From Saccharopolyspora hirsuta (GTDB taxonomy: Bacteria; Actinomycetota; Actinomycetes; Mycobacteriales; Pseudonocardiaceae), in assembly GCF_008630535.1 (NCBI RefSeq), contig NZ_VWPH01000010.1, positions 186,001 to 250,000 of the forward strand: a DNA stretch of 64,000 bases, given 5' to 3'. Below, one piece after another: positions 49,838-57,943 of the stretch. Within the stretch, counting starts at the first letter, position 1. Each line of letters opens with the position of its first letter. The translations under genes were made by a program, and so were the position numbers. The notes beneath the pieces were generated by a model that was not told where the DNA came from, did not search any database, and saw nothing but the letters and a program-made list of their open reading frames with translations.

Positions 49838-51585
49838 CGCGACATCCCCTCCTGCTCGACGGCCGCCACCGGCACCCGCCGGTCGACGTCGGCGAACTGC
49901 GCGACCAGGTCCCCGGCGAGGAACAGCGACCGCATCTCGGCGCGCTGGACCTTCCCGCTCGTGGTGCGCCGCACCCCGCCGCGCGCCAGCAGCACGATGC
50001 CGCCGACGGACACACCGAACTCGTCGGCGACCTCGTGCTTCATCCGCCGCGCCAGGTCCCGCAGCACGTCCTCGGGCAGGTTCGGCCGGACCTCGTGGGT
50101 CAGCACCACGGCGTGCTCGCCGCCACCGCCGGTGAGGGGCACGGCGAACGCGGCTCCGACGCTGCCGAGCTCGGGGTGCCGCAGCCGCATCTCCTGCTCC
50201 AGGTCCTGCGGGTAGAGGTTGCGGCCGCGAATGATCAGCACCTCGCGCCGGCGGCCGGTGAGGTAGAGCTCGCCGTCGTGGACGGTGCCGAGGTCGCCGG
50301 TGCGCAGGAACTCCCCGTCACCGGGCCCGGCGCGGAAGGTGGCCTCCGTCTGGTCCGGCCGCTGCCAGTACCCGCGCGCGACGCTGTTGCCGCGCAACCA
50401 GATCTCGCCGATGCGCCCTCCGGGCAGCTCCGCACCCGTGACCGGGTCGGCGATCCGCACCTCGTAGTCGGCCGCCGGGCCGTGCGCGACGAGCCGCCGA
50501 CCGCCCTCGGTGACGGGCACGAACTCGTGCTGCTCCAATCGGTCCGGGTCGACGCGCACCGCCACCGGCCCGCGGTCGGCCACCCCCGAGACGTACACGG
50601 TGGCCTCGGCGAGCCCGTAGCACGGGCTGAACGCTTCGGCCCGGAAGCCGTGCGCCGCGAACCGCTCGGCGAATTCCTCCATCGTGGACACCTGCACCGG
50701 CTCGGAACCGTTGACCGCGTAGCGCCAGCGCGACAGGTCCAACCCCGCCAGCTCCTCGTCCACCGCGCGCCGGGTGCACAGCTCGTAGCCGAAGTTCGGG
50801 GCCGGGGACCACGCGATGTCGTAGCGGTCGATCATCCACAGCCACTGGTGCGGGCGCTTGATGAACTCGGTGGGGGTCATCAGCGCGCAGCTGCCGCCGA
50901 GGAACAGCGCGGGCAGCGTCTGCGCCAACAGCCCCATGTCGTGGAACTGCGGGGCCCAGCCGCCGAAGCGGGTGCCCTCCGCGATGCCGAGACCACCGGC
51001 CAGCGCCGCGGCGTTGGCCAGCAGGTTGCCGTGGGTCACCATGACGCCCTTGGGGTCGCCGGTGGAGCCGGAGGTGTACTGCAGCATCGCCAGGTCGTCG
51101 CGGCCGATCGCGGGCGCCGACCAGGCGTCGCCGGGCAGGTCGGCACCGTCGGTGGCCAGCACCTCGACCCCGTCGAGGCGCAGTTCGCCGACGAGCTCCT
51201 CGACCTCGGCCCCGTGGCCCGGATCGGTGAGGACCGCCGAGATCCCGGCGTCCTCGGCGATGCCGCGCACCCGCCTGCGCTCGTGCCGGAAACGTCCCGG
51301 CAACGGCGCGGGCACTGCGACCATCCCGGCGTACAGGCAGCCCAGGAAGCTCGTGGTGAAGTCCACCGGCGGCTGCAGCAGCAGGATCCGCGAACCCGAT
51401 CGGCAGCGACCGCTCAGCAGGTCGGCGATCGCGCGGGCCCGCCGGTCCAGCTCGGCGTAGGAAAGCCGCTCGTCCTGCCTGTCCCTGGCGTCGCGGACCC
51501 GGATGATCGCGTCCTGCTCCGGTCGCTGCGAAGCCCTGGCCCGGATCAGCTCCACCGCGTGCACGGCCTGCGTCAGGTCCGTCAT
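49834..51585 (-). CDS. Fatty acyl-AMP ligase (FAAL)
   Basis: A 583-residue adenylate-forming enzyme with LQYTSGSTGDPKGVMVTH (A3), GWAPQFHDMGL, NGSEPV, CYGLAEATV and LRTGDLG. The GWxPxxHDMGL and YGLAEAT patterns and length are characteristic of FAALs, which activate free fatty acids as acyl-AMP and load them onto an ACP rather than CoA. ATG 51585 is preferred; a TTG 39 bases upstream is in frame but less likely. It is the first gene of the 50-kb minus-strand operon, about 150 bases downstream of the promoter at 51744-51773. Chain length and branching of the fatty acid cannot be read from the sequence. Confidence 0.95.
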   Translation of the reverse strand: MTDLTQAVHAVELIRARASQRPEQDAIIRVRDARDRQDERLSYAELDRRARAIADLLSGRCRSGSRILLLQPPVDFTTSFLGCLYAGMVAVPAPLPGRFRHERRRVRGIAEDAGISAVLTDPGHGAEVEELVGELRLDGVEVLATDGADLPGDAWSAPAIGRDDLAMLQYTSGSTGDPKGVMVTHGNLLANAAALAGGLGIAEGTRFGGWAPQFHDMGLLAQTLPALFLGGSCALMTPTEFIKRPHQWLWMIDRYDIAWSPAPNFGYELCTRRAVDEELAGLDLSRWRYAVNGSEPVQVSTMEEFAERFAAHGFRAEAFSPCYGLAEATVYVSGVADRGPVAVRVDPDRLEQHEFVPVTEGGRRLVAHGPAADYEVRIADPVTGAELPGGRIGEIWLRGNSVARGYWQRPDQTEATFRAGPGDGEFLRTGDLGTVHDGELYLTGRRREVLIIRGRNLYPQDLEQEMRLRHPELGSVGAAFAVPLTGGGGEHAVVLTHEVRPNLPEDVLRDLARRMKHEVADEFGVSVGGIVLLARGGVRRTTSGKVQRAEMRSLFLAGDLVAQFADVDRRVPVAAVEQEGMSR

Positions 51586-51743
51586 CGGTGCTCTCGACTC
51601 CCTCCCGGAAGAACTCCTCGGCAAGCCGCCTTCGAACCGCGTGCGGCAGGTGGGGGGTGCTCGGGTGCGTCCGGCGGACGTCGAGCGCCCGGCCCACCCG
51701 CGGGGAAGTGCGGCCGCGTGACGCGGCCTCCTCGTGAGGTCGA

Positions 51744-51773
51744 AAGCTAGCCAGCGGCCGCGAAGGGGGTCAA
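51744..51773 (-). promoter_or_regulatory. Promoter of the FAAL-NRPS operon
   Basis: On the minus strand a TTGACC box (51768-51773) is followed after 18 bases by TAGCTT (51744-51749), close to the actinobacterial housekeeping consensus. It lies between the terminator of the kinase gene and the FAAL start and predicts an untranslated leader of about 150 bases. The rest of 51586-51743 shows no other feature I can name. Confidence 0.65.
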
Positions 51774-51793
51774 CCTCCGTAAGCCAGCGCGAA

Positions 51794-51824
51794 AAAACGC
51801 CCGGAACGAACCTCCGGGCGTTTT
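51794..51824 (-). terminator. Rho-independent terminator after the sensor kinase gene
   Basis: A perfect 12-bp stem (AAAACGCCCGGA with its complement) closes a 7-base loop and is flanked by an A-run on the left, which becomes a U-run in the minus-strand transcript. It ends the kinase transcript before the NRPS promoter. Confidence 0.9.
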
Positions 51825-51878
51825 CAGCGTGGGGTTAAGGCCTCTTCGGACAGCACCGCCGTCCGACCACTGTGGACA

Positions 51879-53069
51879 TCAGTCGGCCGCGTCCAGCGGT
51901 ATCCGCGCGGACACCGTGAAACCGCCGTCGAAACCGGGCGCTGCGTGGAACCGCCCGCCGAGCAGTTCCACGCGCTCCCGCAAGCCGACCAGGCCGAGGC
52001 CGCTTCCCGGGATGGGCGCGGTGCGCTCGCGCGGGGCGGCGTTGTGCACCTCGACCAGCAGCTCCCCGTCGCGGCGCCGGAGCAGGACCTCGGTGCGGGC
52101 CGAACCGGCGTGCTTGTGCGCGTTGGTCAGCGCCTCCTGCACGACCCGGTACGCGGTGTGCTGGACCATGACCGGGAGGTCGGACAGCTCCCCCTCGTGC
52201 CGGATGCCGATGTCGAGCCCGGCCGAGCGCGACCGCCGCACCATGGCCTGCACCGCCTCCAGGTTGGGCTGGGCCACCGGTTCGGCGGGCGGTTGCGAGG
52301 CGCGCAGGACCCCGAGCACCTCGCGGAGCTGGGCCAGCGCCTCCCGGCCGGTGCTGCGGATCAGCGCCGCTTCCCGGACGACTTCGCCGTCCTGGGCGTT
52401 GACCTCGATGGCTCCGGCGTGCAGCACCATGAGCGTCACCCGGTGCGCGACCACGTCGTGCATCTCGCGGGCGATGCGGGAGCGCTCCTGCAACCGCGCC
52501 TGCTCCTGCTTGGCGGCCTGGGAGAGCTCCAGCTGCTCGGCCCGCTCGCGCAGCCCGCGCACCACCTGGCGTCGGGCGGCGCTCCAGAGGCCGACCATCA
52601 GCGGCAGCCCGACGAACAGCGCCGCCGCTCCGAGCGAGCTCTCCAACGACCAGTTGGCCCGGGGAAGGTCGGCGGCGATGGCCACGACCCCGGGCAGCGC
52701 GGCGGAGAGCGAGGCCACCACCACGTAGGCCAGCAACCGGCTGGTGCGCTGGAAGACCGCAGCCGCGGTGTAGGACGCGACGCACAGCGCGGGCCAGGCC
52801 GACACCGCCAACCAGCTGACCAGCGCGATCGCGAACAGCGGCCAGGTCCGCCGCGGCCGCATCCGCACCGCCAGCGCGGAGGCCACCCCGATCACCGCGC
52901 ACACTGCGAGCTTCGGCGCGCCCATCGGCTCCCACCCCGGGAACGCGATGGACGGCCCCAGCGGCAGGAAGCTGCCCGCGAACACGGCCAGCTGCAGCGC
53001 CACCGGCCGCGCCTCGTGCACCAGCCGCCGCAACCGACCGCCGGCCACGTCCTCCCCGTTGCTCACCAC
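51879..53069 (-). CDS. Membrane sensor histidine kinase (NarL-type, HPK7), no adjacent response regulator
   Basis: A 396-residue kinase. Several hydrophobic segments occupy residues 20-165 (for example LFAIALVSWLAVSAW and GAAALFVGLPLMVGLW), followed by a coiled dimerisation stretch and the H-box REMHDVVAHRVTL. The ATPase domain follows with VVQEALTNAHKHA (N-box) and GSGLGLVGLRERV (G-box). Such kinases normally sit in an operon with a LuxR-type response regulator, but downstream there is only a terminator and upstream a divergent exporter. The start is GTG 53069 or 53066. A TAGGCT about 8 bases upstream could be the -10 of a nearly leaderless transcript. Divergence from the ABC exporter suggests it senses an envelope-acting compound and controls export. 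Confidence 0.9.
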   Translation of the reverse strand: MVSNGEDVAGGRLRRLVHEARPVALQLAVFAGSFLPLGPSIAFPGWEPMGAPKLAVCAVIGVASALAVRMRPRRTWPLFAIALVSWLAVSAWPALCVASYTAAAVFQRTSRLLAYVVVASLSAALPGVVAIAADLPRANWSLESSLGAAALFVGLPLMVGLWSAARRQVVRGLRERAEQLELSQAAKQEQARLQERSRIAREMHDVVAHRVTLMVLHAGAIEVNAQDGEVVREAALIRSTGREALAQLREVLGVLRASQPPAEPVAQPNLEAVQAMVRRSRSAGLDIGIRHEGELSDLPVMVQHTAYRVVQEALTNAHKHAGSARTEVLLRRRDGELLVEVHNAAPRERTAPIPGSGLGLVGLRERVELLGGRFHAAPGFDGGFTVSARIPLDAAD

Positions 53070-53202
53070 GGGCGAAGAGCCTACCGATCGGGGGCGATCC
53101 GGCACCCGGCGCGATCGGCCGGGGGCGGCTGCAACTTTGGTGACACCGATCCGATTCCTTCGGCCGACGTGCGGCCGCGCGCGCGACCGGAAGATCTCCG
53201 GT
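53070..53202. promoter_or_regulatory. Divergent promoter region, kinase / ABC exporter
   Basis: These 133 bases separate two divergent genes. The core CGATC occurs four times (53085, 53095, 53112, 53147), three within 32 bases, partly as inverted pairs; this could be an operator. A minus-strand TAGGCT (53079-53084) is a possible -10 for the kinase. No clear -10/-35 pair was found for the plus strand. Confidence 0.4.
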
Positions 53203-53946
53203 ATGACAACCTCCGCCGCTGCGGTCAGCGCCGCTGGCCTGAACAAGGTGTTCGGTTCGGGCGATGCCCGCATCACCGCGCTCGACGACGTCGACGTGAG
53301 CTTCGGACGCGAGCAGTTCACCGCCATCATGGGCCCGTCCGGCTCGGGCAAGTCCACCCTCATGCACTGCGTGGCGGGTCTGGACGCGCCGACCTCCGGG
53401 CAGGTCTGGATCGGCGACACCGAGCTCACCGGTCTCACCGACGCCCAGCTCACCGAGCTGCGCCGGGACCGCGTCGGATTCGTCTTCCAGGCCTTCAACC
53501 TGCTGCCCACCCTCACCGCCCGGGAGAACGTGCTGCTGCCGCTGGACCTGGCCGGCCGCCGCCCCGACCAGCAGCACGTGGACACCATCGTCGACGCGGT
53601 CGGGCTGCGCGACCGCCTCGAGCACCGCCCCAGCCAGCTCTCCGGCGGCCAGCAGCAGCGGGTCGCGCTGGCCCGCGCGCTGGTGACCAGCCCGGACGTG
53701 GTCTTCGCCGACGAGCCCACCGGCGCGCTGGACTCCAAGTCCTCCGCCGACATTCTGGAGTTCCTGAGGCGCTGCGTGGACGAGCTGGGCCAGACCGTGG
53801 TCATGGTGACCCACGAGCCGACCGCCGCCGCCCACGCCGACCGCGTGCTGTTCCTCTCCGACGGCAAGATCGTCGACGAGCTCTACGGCCCGTCCGCCGA
53901 CGGCGTTCTGGACCGGATGAAGTCGCTGGAGAAGGGGGCCGTCTGA
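53203..53946 (+). CDS. ABC transporter ATP-binding protein (MacB/LolD type)
   Basis: A 247-residue ATPase with Walker A GPSGSGKST, Q-loop VFQAFNLLPTLTA, signature LSGGQQQR, Walker B VVFADEPTGALD and switch His in VTHEP. The ARENVLLPL and DEPTGALDSKSS patterns are typical of the MacB/LolD/FtsE group, which pairs with FtsX-fold permeases. ATG 53203 has GGAAG about 10 bases upstream, and the stop overlaps the permease start (TGATG). It probably powers export of the cluster product or protects the membrane against it. Confidence 0.96.
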   Translation: MTTSAAAVSAAGLNKVFGSGDARITALDDVDVSFGREQFTAIMGPSGSGKSTLMHCVAGLDAPTSGQVWIGDTELTGLTDAQLTELRRDRVGFVFQAFNLLPTLTARENVLLPLDLAGRRPDQQHVDTIVDAVGLRDRLEHRPSQLSGGQQQRVALARALVTSPDVVFADEPTGALDSKSSADILEFLRRCVDELGQTVVMVTHEPTAAAHADRVLFLSDGKIVDELYGPSADGVLDRMKSLEKGAV

Positions 53947-56441
53947 TGCTGCGCGCGATGCTGCGCGACCTGTTCGGGCACCGGGCCCGGGTCGCCATGA
54001 CGCTGGTGGCGATCGCCTCCGGTGTCGCCTTCGTGGTCGCCAGCTGGGTGGTGTCGGACTCGCTGGCCAAGACGCTGTCCAGCGGCGACGCCCGCGGCGA
54101 CGTCGGGGTGGTGGCGCGCGGCAGCGGCGACGAGCCCGAGTTCACCCCCGCCGACCGGGACCGGCTCGGCGAGCTGCCCGGCGTGGTGTCCTCGACCGCC
54201 GTCGTCTCCGGGCGGGCGGGCCTGGTCTCCGCCGACGGCAAGCTGGTCCCGATCGGGCACGACCGCGCCGCGACGAACTGGGACGACACCGGCCGGTTCG
54301 TGCTGCGCGAAGGCCGCGCGCCGCAGAACGCCGGGGAGGTCGCCGTGGGCCGGGATCAGCTGCGCACCGCGCAGGTCCAGCTCGGCCAGCAGGCACGGGT
54401 GCTGCTGCCGGACGGCCGCGAGGATCACCCGGTGGTGGTCGGCACCTTCGACTACCGCCCGCTCGGGCAGCGCGAGGAGGGCCCTGCGGAGAACGTCCCG
54501 GCGGTCGCCTACGACCAGGCCACCGCGGTCCAGCTGTTCGGCGACCGGTTCACCCGGATCGAGCTCGGCACCGCCCCCGGCACCGATCCGGCGGCCGCCA
54601 AGACCGCTGCCGGGCAGCTGCTCGGCGACCGCGCCGAGGTGCTCACCGGCGCCGACGTGGTCGCCGAGTCCCAGCGGGCGGCGAACACCACGGCGCAGAA
54701 CACGCTGGCCCAGCTGCTGCCGTTCGCCGCGGTCGCGCTGCTGGTGGCCAGCTTCGTCATCGCCAACACCTTCGGTCTGCTGGTCACCCAGCGGACCCGC
54801 CAGTTCGCGCTGCTGCGCGCGGTTGGGGCGCACCGCGGCCAGGTCCGCCGCAGCGTGGTCGTGGAGGCCACCGCGCTGGCACTGGCCGGTGGCACGCTCG
54901 GCGCGCTGCTGGGCGTCGGGCTCGGGCTGGTCGCCTTCCGCGCGTTGCAGCCCGACGACGCGGTGCAGTACAGCGTGCCGCCGATCGGGATCGTCGCCGG
55001 CTACGCGGCGGCGATCGTGGTGACCGTGCTGGCCGCGTCCGGTGCGGCGCGCCGGGCAGCGTCCGTTCCCCCGCTGGCCGCGCTGCGCATGGACGCGGTG
55101 CTGCCACCGGCCGCGCTGCGCCGCCGGACGACGGCTGGCCTGGGCTGCCTGTTCATCGGGGCGGGCGCGATCATCGCCACCTCGGACACCGCGCTGAGCA
55201 CGGCCGAGCGGGTCATCGGCATGGCCGGTGCGGTCCTGTGCGCCCTGGCGGTGATCCTGCTCGCGCCGAAGCTGGCGCTGCTGGTGCTGCGCCCGGTGGC
55301 GGCCTGGACCGACCGCCGCGCGAGCCAGCCCGTCCGGCTCGGGGTGCGCAACGCGGCGCGCGACCCGCGGCGCAGTTCGGCCACCGCCACCACGCTGATG
55401 GTCAGCCTGGGTCTGGTGTGCGCGTTCGCGACGCTGAGCGCCAGCCTGACCAGCCTGGCGACCTCGTCGATCAAGGTGAACATCCCGGCCACCACCGCGA
55501 TCCTGCAGCCCGCCGCGGGCGGCGCGGCCACACTGGCGCCAGGGGTGCTCGACGAGGTGCGGTCGCTGCCCGGGATCACCGACGTGATGGCCTCCCGGGA
55601 CTCCTTCGCCGAGATCCGCCACGCGGGCGGCGCCAGCAAGCGGATCGTCTCGGCGATCGACCCGGAGGGCGTCGGCACCGTGCTGACGCCGAAGATCACC
55701 GCGGGCACCGCCGAGCTGTCCAGCGGCGCGATCGTGGCGCAGAACGAGGCGAACCTGCTCAAGATCGGCCCCGGGGACGACATCGAGGTGGTGCTCGACG
55801 ACGGCACCGCGGTGCCCACCCGGGTGGCCGGGGTCTACGAGGCGACCGAGGCGCAGGCCAGCATCTTCTTGGACGAGGCGCTGGTCTCCCCCCGCCTGCG
55901 CGACCACATCAACTCGATCTACGCGGGCGGCCCGGACCCGGCCGCCGCCGAGGCCGCTCTGCGCACCGCGTTCGAGAACCGGCCCGACATCGCCATCACG
56001 GACCGGGACGGGCTCGTCGAGCAGCGCGTCGAGACCTTCCGCTACGCCCTGCTGGTCATGTACGCGATGTTCGCGGTGGCCGTCGTCATCGCGGTGTTCG
56101 GCGTGGTCAACACGCTGGGGCTGTCGGTGATCGAGCGGACCCGGGAGATCGGCATGCTCCGCGCGGTCGGCGCCAGCCGCCAGCTGGTCCGCCGGATGCT
56201 GCGGGCCGAGGGCGTCGTGATCTCCCTCTACGGCGGCGTTCTCGGCCTGGTGGTGGGCATCGGCGTGGGCACCGTCATGCAGCACACCATGCTCGGCCAA
56301 GAGCTGTGGCGGGTCAGCATCCCGATCCCGGCTGTGCTGCTGGCGCTCGTCGGCACCGTCGTGGTCGGCGTGGTCGCGGCCATCTGGCCCGCCAAGCGGG
56401 CGGCCGGGACGCCCATCCTGGACGCGATCGACGCGCAGTGA
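53946..56441 (+). CDS. FtsX-domain ABC transporter permease (MacB-like, duplicated)
   Basis: An 831-residue permease with two FtsX-type halves. TM1 (about residues 16-36) is followed by a large extracytoplasmic domain (to about 240) and TM2-4 (about 250-370). A second set follows: segments near 395-445, another outer domain, and the C-terminal FtsX signature VVNTLGLSVIERTREIGMLR with its final TMs. ATG 53946 overlaps the ATPase stop by one base. Two-half permeases of this type export peptides, lipopeptides and lipoproteins or act as mechanotransmitters in Actinobacteria. Being next to a kinase and a lipopeptide cluster, export or self-protection is the likely job. Confidence 0.94.
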   Translation: MLRAMLRDLFGHRARVAMTLVAIASGVAFVVASWVVSDSLAKTLSSGDARGDVGVVARGSGDEPEFTPADRDRLGELPGVVSSTAVVSGRAGLVSADGKLVPIGHDRAATNWDDTGRFVLREGRAPQNAGEVAVGRDQLRTAQVQLGQQARVLLPDGREDHPVVVGTFDYRPLGQREEGPAENVPAVAYDQATAVQLFGDRFTRIELGTAPGTDPAAAKTAAGQLLGDRAEVLTGADVVAESQRAANTTAQNTLAQLLPFAAVALLVASFVIANTFGLLVTQRTRQFALLRAVGAHRGQVRRSVVVEATALALAGGTLGALLGVGLGLVAFRALQPDDAVQYSVPPIGIVAGYAAAIVVTVLAASGAARRAASVPPLAALRMDAVLPPAALRRRTTAGLGCLFIGAGAIIATSDTALSTAERVIGMAGAVLCALAVILLAPKLALLVLRPVAAWTDRRASQPVRLGVRNAARDPRRSSATATTLMVSLGLVCAFATLSASLTSLATSSIKVNIPATTAILQPAAGGAATLAPGVLDEVRSLPGITDVMASRDSFAEIRHAGGASKRIVSAIDPEGVGTVLTPKITAGTAELSSGAIVAQNEANLLKIGPGDDIEVVLDDGTAVPTRVAGVYEATEAQASIFLDEALVSPRLRDHINSIYAGGPDPAAAEAALRTAFENRPDIAITDRDGLVEQRVETFRYALLVMYAMFAVAVVIAVFGVVNTLGLSVIERTREIGMLRAVGASRQLVRRMLRAEGVVISLYGGVLGLVVGIGVGTVMQHTMLGQELWRVSIPIPAVLLALVGTVVVGVVAAIWPAKRAAGTPILDAIDAQ

Positions 56442-56450
56442 ACCACCCGC

Positions 56451-56499
56451 GGGCGGAGCCGCGCACCGGAACCACCGGCGGCGGCTCCGCCCGTTTCTT
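56451..56499 (+). terminator. Terminator after the ABC permease gene
   Basis: A perfect 12-bp stem (GGGCGGAGCCGC at 56451-56462 with its complement at 56481-56492) closes an 18-base loop and is followed by GTTTCTTCC. The U-tract is short, but the stem is strong and it lies ten bases after the permease stop. Confidence 0.75.
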
Positions 56500-56683
56500 C
56501 CACAGTAGACATATTTGCAAATGGCTAAAGCTCGCAGGAACCCGCTGATCTGCGCGAGGATCCGCTTGATTATGCCCGCGGGCTGATCCAGACTGCGGAA
56601 CCAGCCAGTCCGCGGAATCCGATCGCGACGGCCGGACCCGCGCGGTATTTCCGATCCGCTTGCCGCAGGAAGGACAGCGCCGC
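56500..56683 (+). promoter_or_regulatory. Upstream region of the plus-strand oxidase/A-T operon
   Basis: This is one of the few AT-rich stretches in the window. It contains a perfect palindrome ATTTGCAAAT (56513-56522), a possible operator, and a weak promoter-like pair TTGATT (56566-56571), 17 bases, CAGACT (56589-56594). No small gene is supported here. Confidence 0.4.
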
Positions 56684-57943
56684 ATGCCAGCTGCGAGCAC
56701 GCCGAGTCTGCTGGACCTCCACCACCCGGATTGGACCCGCGACCCCTACCCGCTCTACCACCGGATGCGGCAGCACGCACCGGTGCTCTGGGACGAGCTG
56801 ATGCGCAGCTGGATCGTGCTGGGCCACCAGGAGATCGCCCGGCTCAGCAAGGACGAACGGCTCTCCGGTGCGCGCATCCGCGACTTCCACGCCCAGCTGC
56901 CACCGGCCGCCCGCGGCGACCTGGAACCGCTCGCGCGGGCGCTGTCGGACATGATGCTGTTCAACGAACCACCCCGGCACACCAGGCTGCGGCGGCTGAT
57001 CCGCCCCGGCCTGACCCCGCGGTTCATCCGCGAGATGCGCCCGCTGATCGAATCCACAGTGGACTCCCTGCTGAGCGGGGTCGCCGACCGGGGCGAGATG
57101 GACGTCATCCGCGACTTCTCCGAACCCCTGTCCCGCGACGTGATCGCCCGGCTGGCCGGGGTGCCCGACCACGCCGCCGGGCTGCTGGAGAACTGGCAAG
57201 GTCTGCTGCACGAGTTCTTCTCCCAGTCCAGCGCGCAGGTCCCGCGGGTCAACGCGCTGCGCGCCGCCTTCGACGAGGTCGCAGAACAGCGCGAGCGCGG
57301 CCAGGCCGAGGACGTGTTCAGCCGGATCATCGCCGAGCAGCTCGCGGCCGAGGAGTTCACCGAGGACGAGGTCTTCGCGAACTTCCTGCTGCTCATCGAC
57401 GCCGGGCAGGCGACGACCACGCACCTGATCGGCAACGCAGTCTTGGCGCTGCTGCGCAACCCGGACCAGCTGGCCCTGCTGCGCGAGGCCCCGGAGCTGA
57501 CCCGCGACGCCACTCACGAGCTGATGCGCTACGACAGCTCGGTCCAGTTCACCTCCCGGGTCGCGCTGGCCGACCTGGAGATCGCCGGTCAGCACATCCG
57601 GCAGGGGCAGACGGTGATCCTGGTGCTGGGCGCGGGCAACCGCGATCCCCGCCGCTACCCCGATCCCGACCGGCTCGACGTCCGGCGCAAGGCCACCGAC
57701 CACCTGTCCTTCGGCCACGGCATCCACTACTGCCTGGGGGCATCGCTGGCCCTGGCCGAGATCGAGATCGCCGTGCGGGAACTGCTCCGGCGCACCGAGG
57801 ACCTACACCTGGCCGAACCCGAACCGTCCTGGATGGACAGCATCAACTTCCGCTTCGCCAAGGCGCTCCCGGTCCGGTTCCGCCCGGCGGGCCGCGGCCC
57901 GGCCACCGAGGCGGCGCAGTCGGCCACCGGAGGGCAGCGGTGA
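56684..57943 (+). CDS. Cytochrome P450 (second), acid-deficient I-helix
   Basis: A 419-residue soluble P450 with HELMR (ExxR) and FGHGIHYCLG, haem ligand Cys350. The I-helix reads LIDAGQATTTHLIG: the usual acidic residue of the acid-alcohol pair (AGxE/D-T) is Ala here. This may alter proton delivery and is seen in P450s with substrate-assisted or unusual oxidations. ATG 56684 has GGAAGGA about 9 bases upstream; a TTG at 56660 is in frame but lacks support. It is the first gene of a tightly overlapped operon with the VioB-like protein, the A-T protein and the dioxygenase. It may act on the amino acid held by that carrier domain, or on the released peptide. Confidence 0.93.
   Translation: MPAASTPSLLDLHHPDWTRDPYPLYHRMRQHAPVLWDELMRSWIVLGHQEIARLSKDERLSGARIRDFHAQLPPAARGDLEPLARALSDMMLFNEPPRHTRLRRLIRPGLTPRFIREMRPLIESTVDSLLSGVADRGEMDVIRDFSEPLSRDVIARLAGVPDHAAGLLENWQGLLHEFFSQSSAQVPRVNALRAAFDEVAEQRERGQAEDVFSRIIAEQLAAEEFTEDEVFANFLLLIDAGQATTTHLIGNAVLALLRNPDQLALLREAPELTRDATHELMRYDSSVQFTSRVALADLEIAGQHIRQGQTVILVLGAGNRDPRRYPDPDRLDVRRKATDHLSFGHGIHYCLGASLALAEIEIAVRELLRRTEDLHLAEPEPSWMDSINFRFAKALPVRFRPAGRGPATEAAQSATGGQR

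Noticed and set aside
56442..56683. Small gene in the gap before the second P450
   Set aside because: No start with a ribosome site and sensible codon pattern was found; the gap is explained by a terminator and a promoter region.
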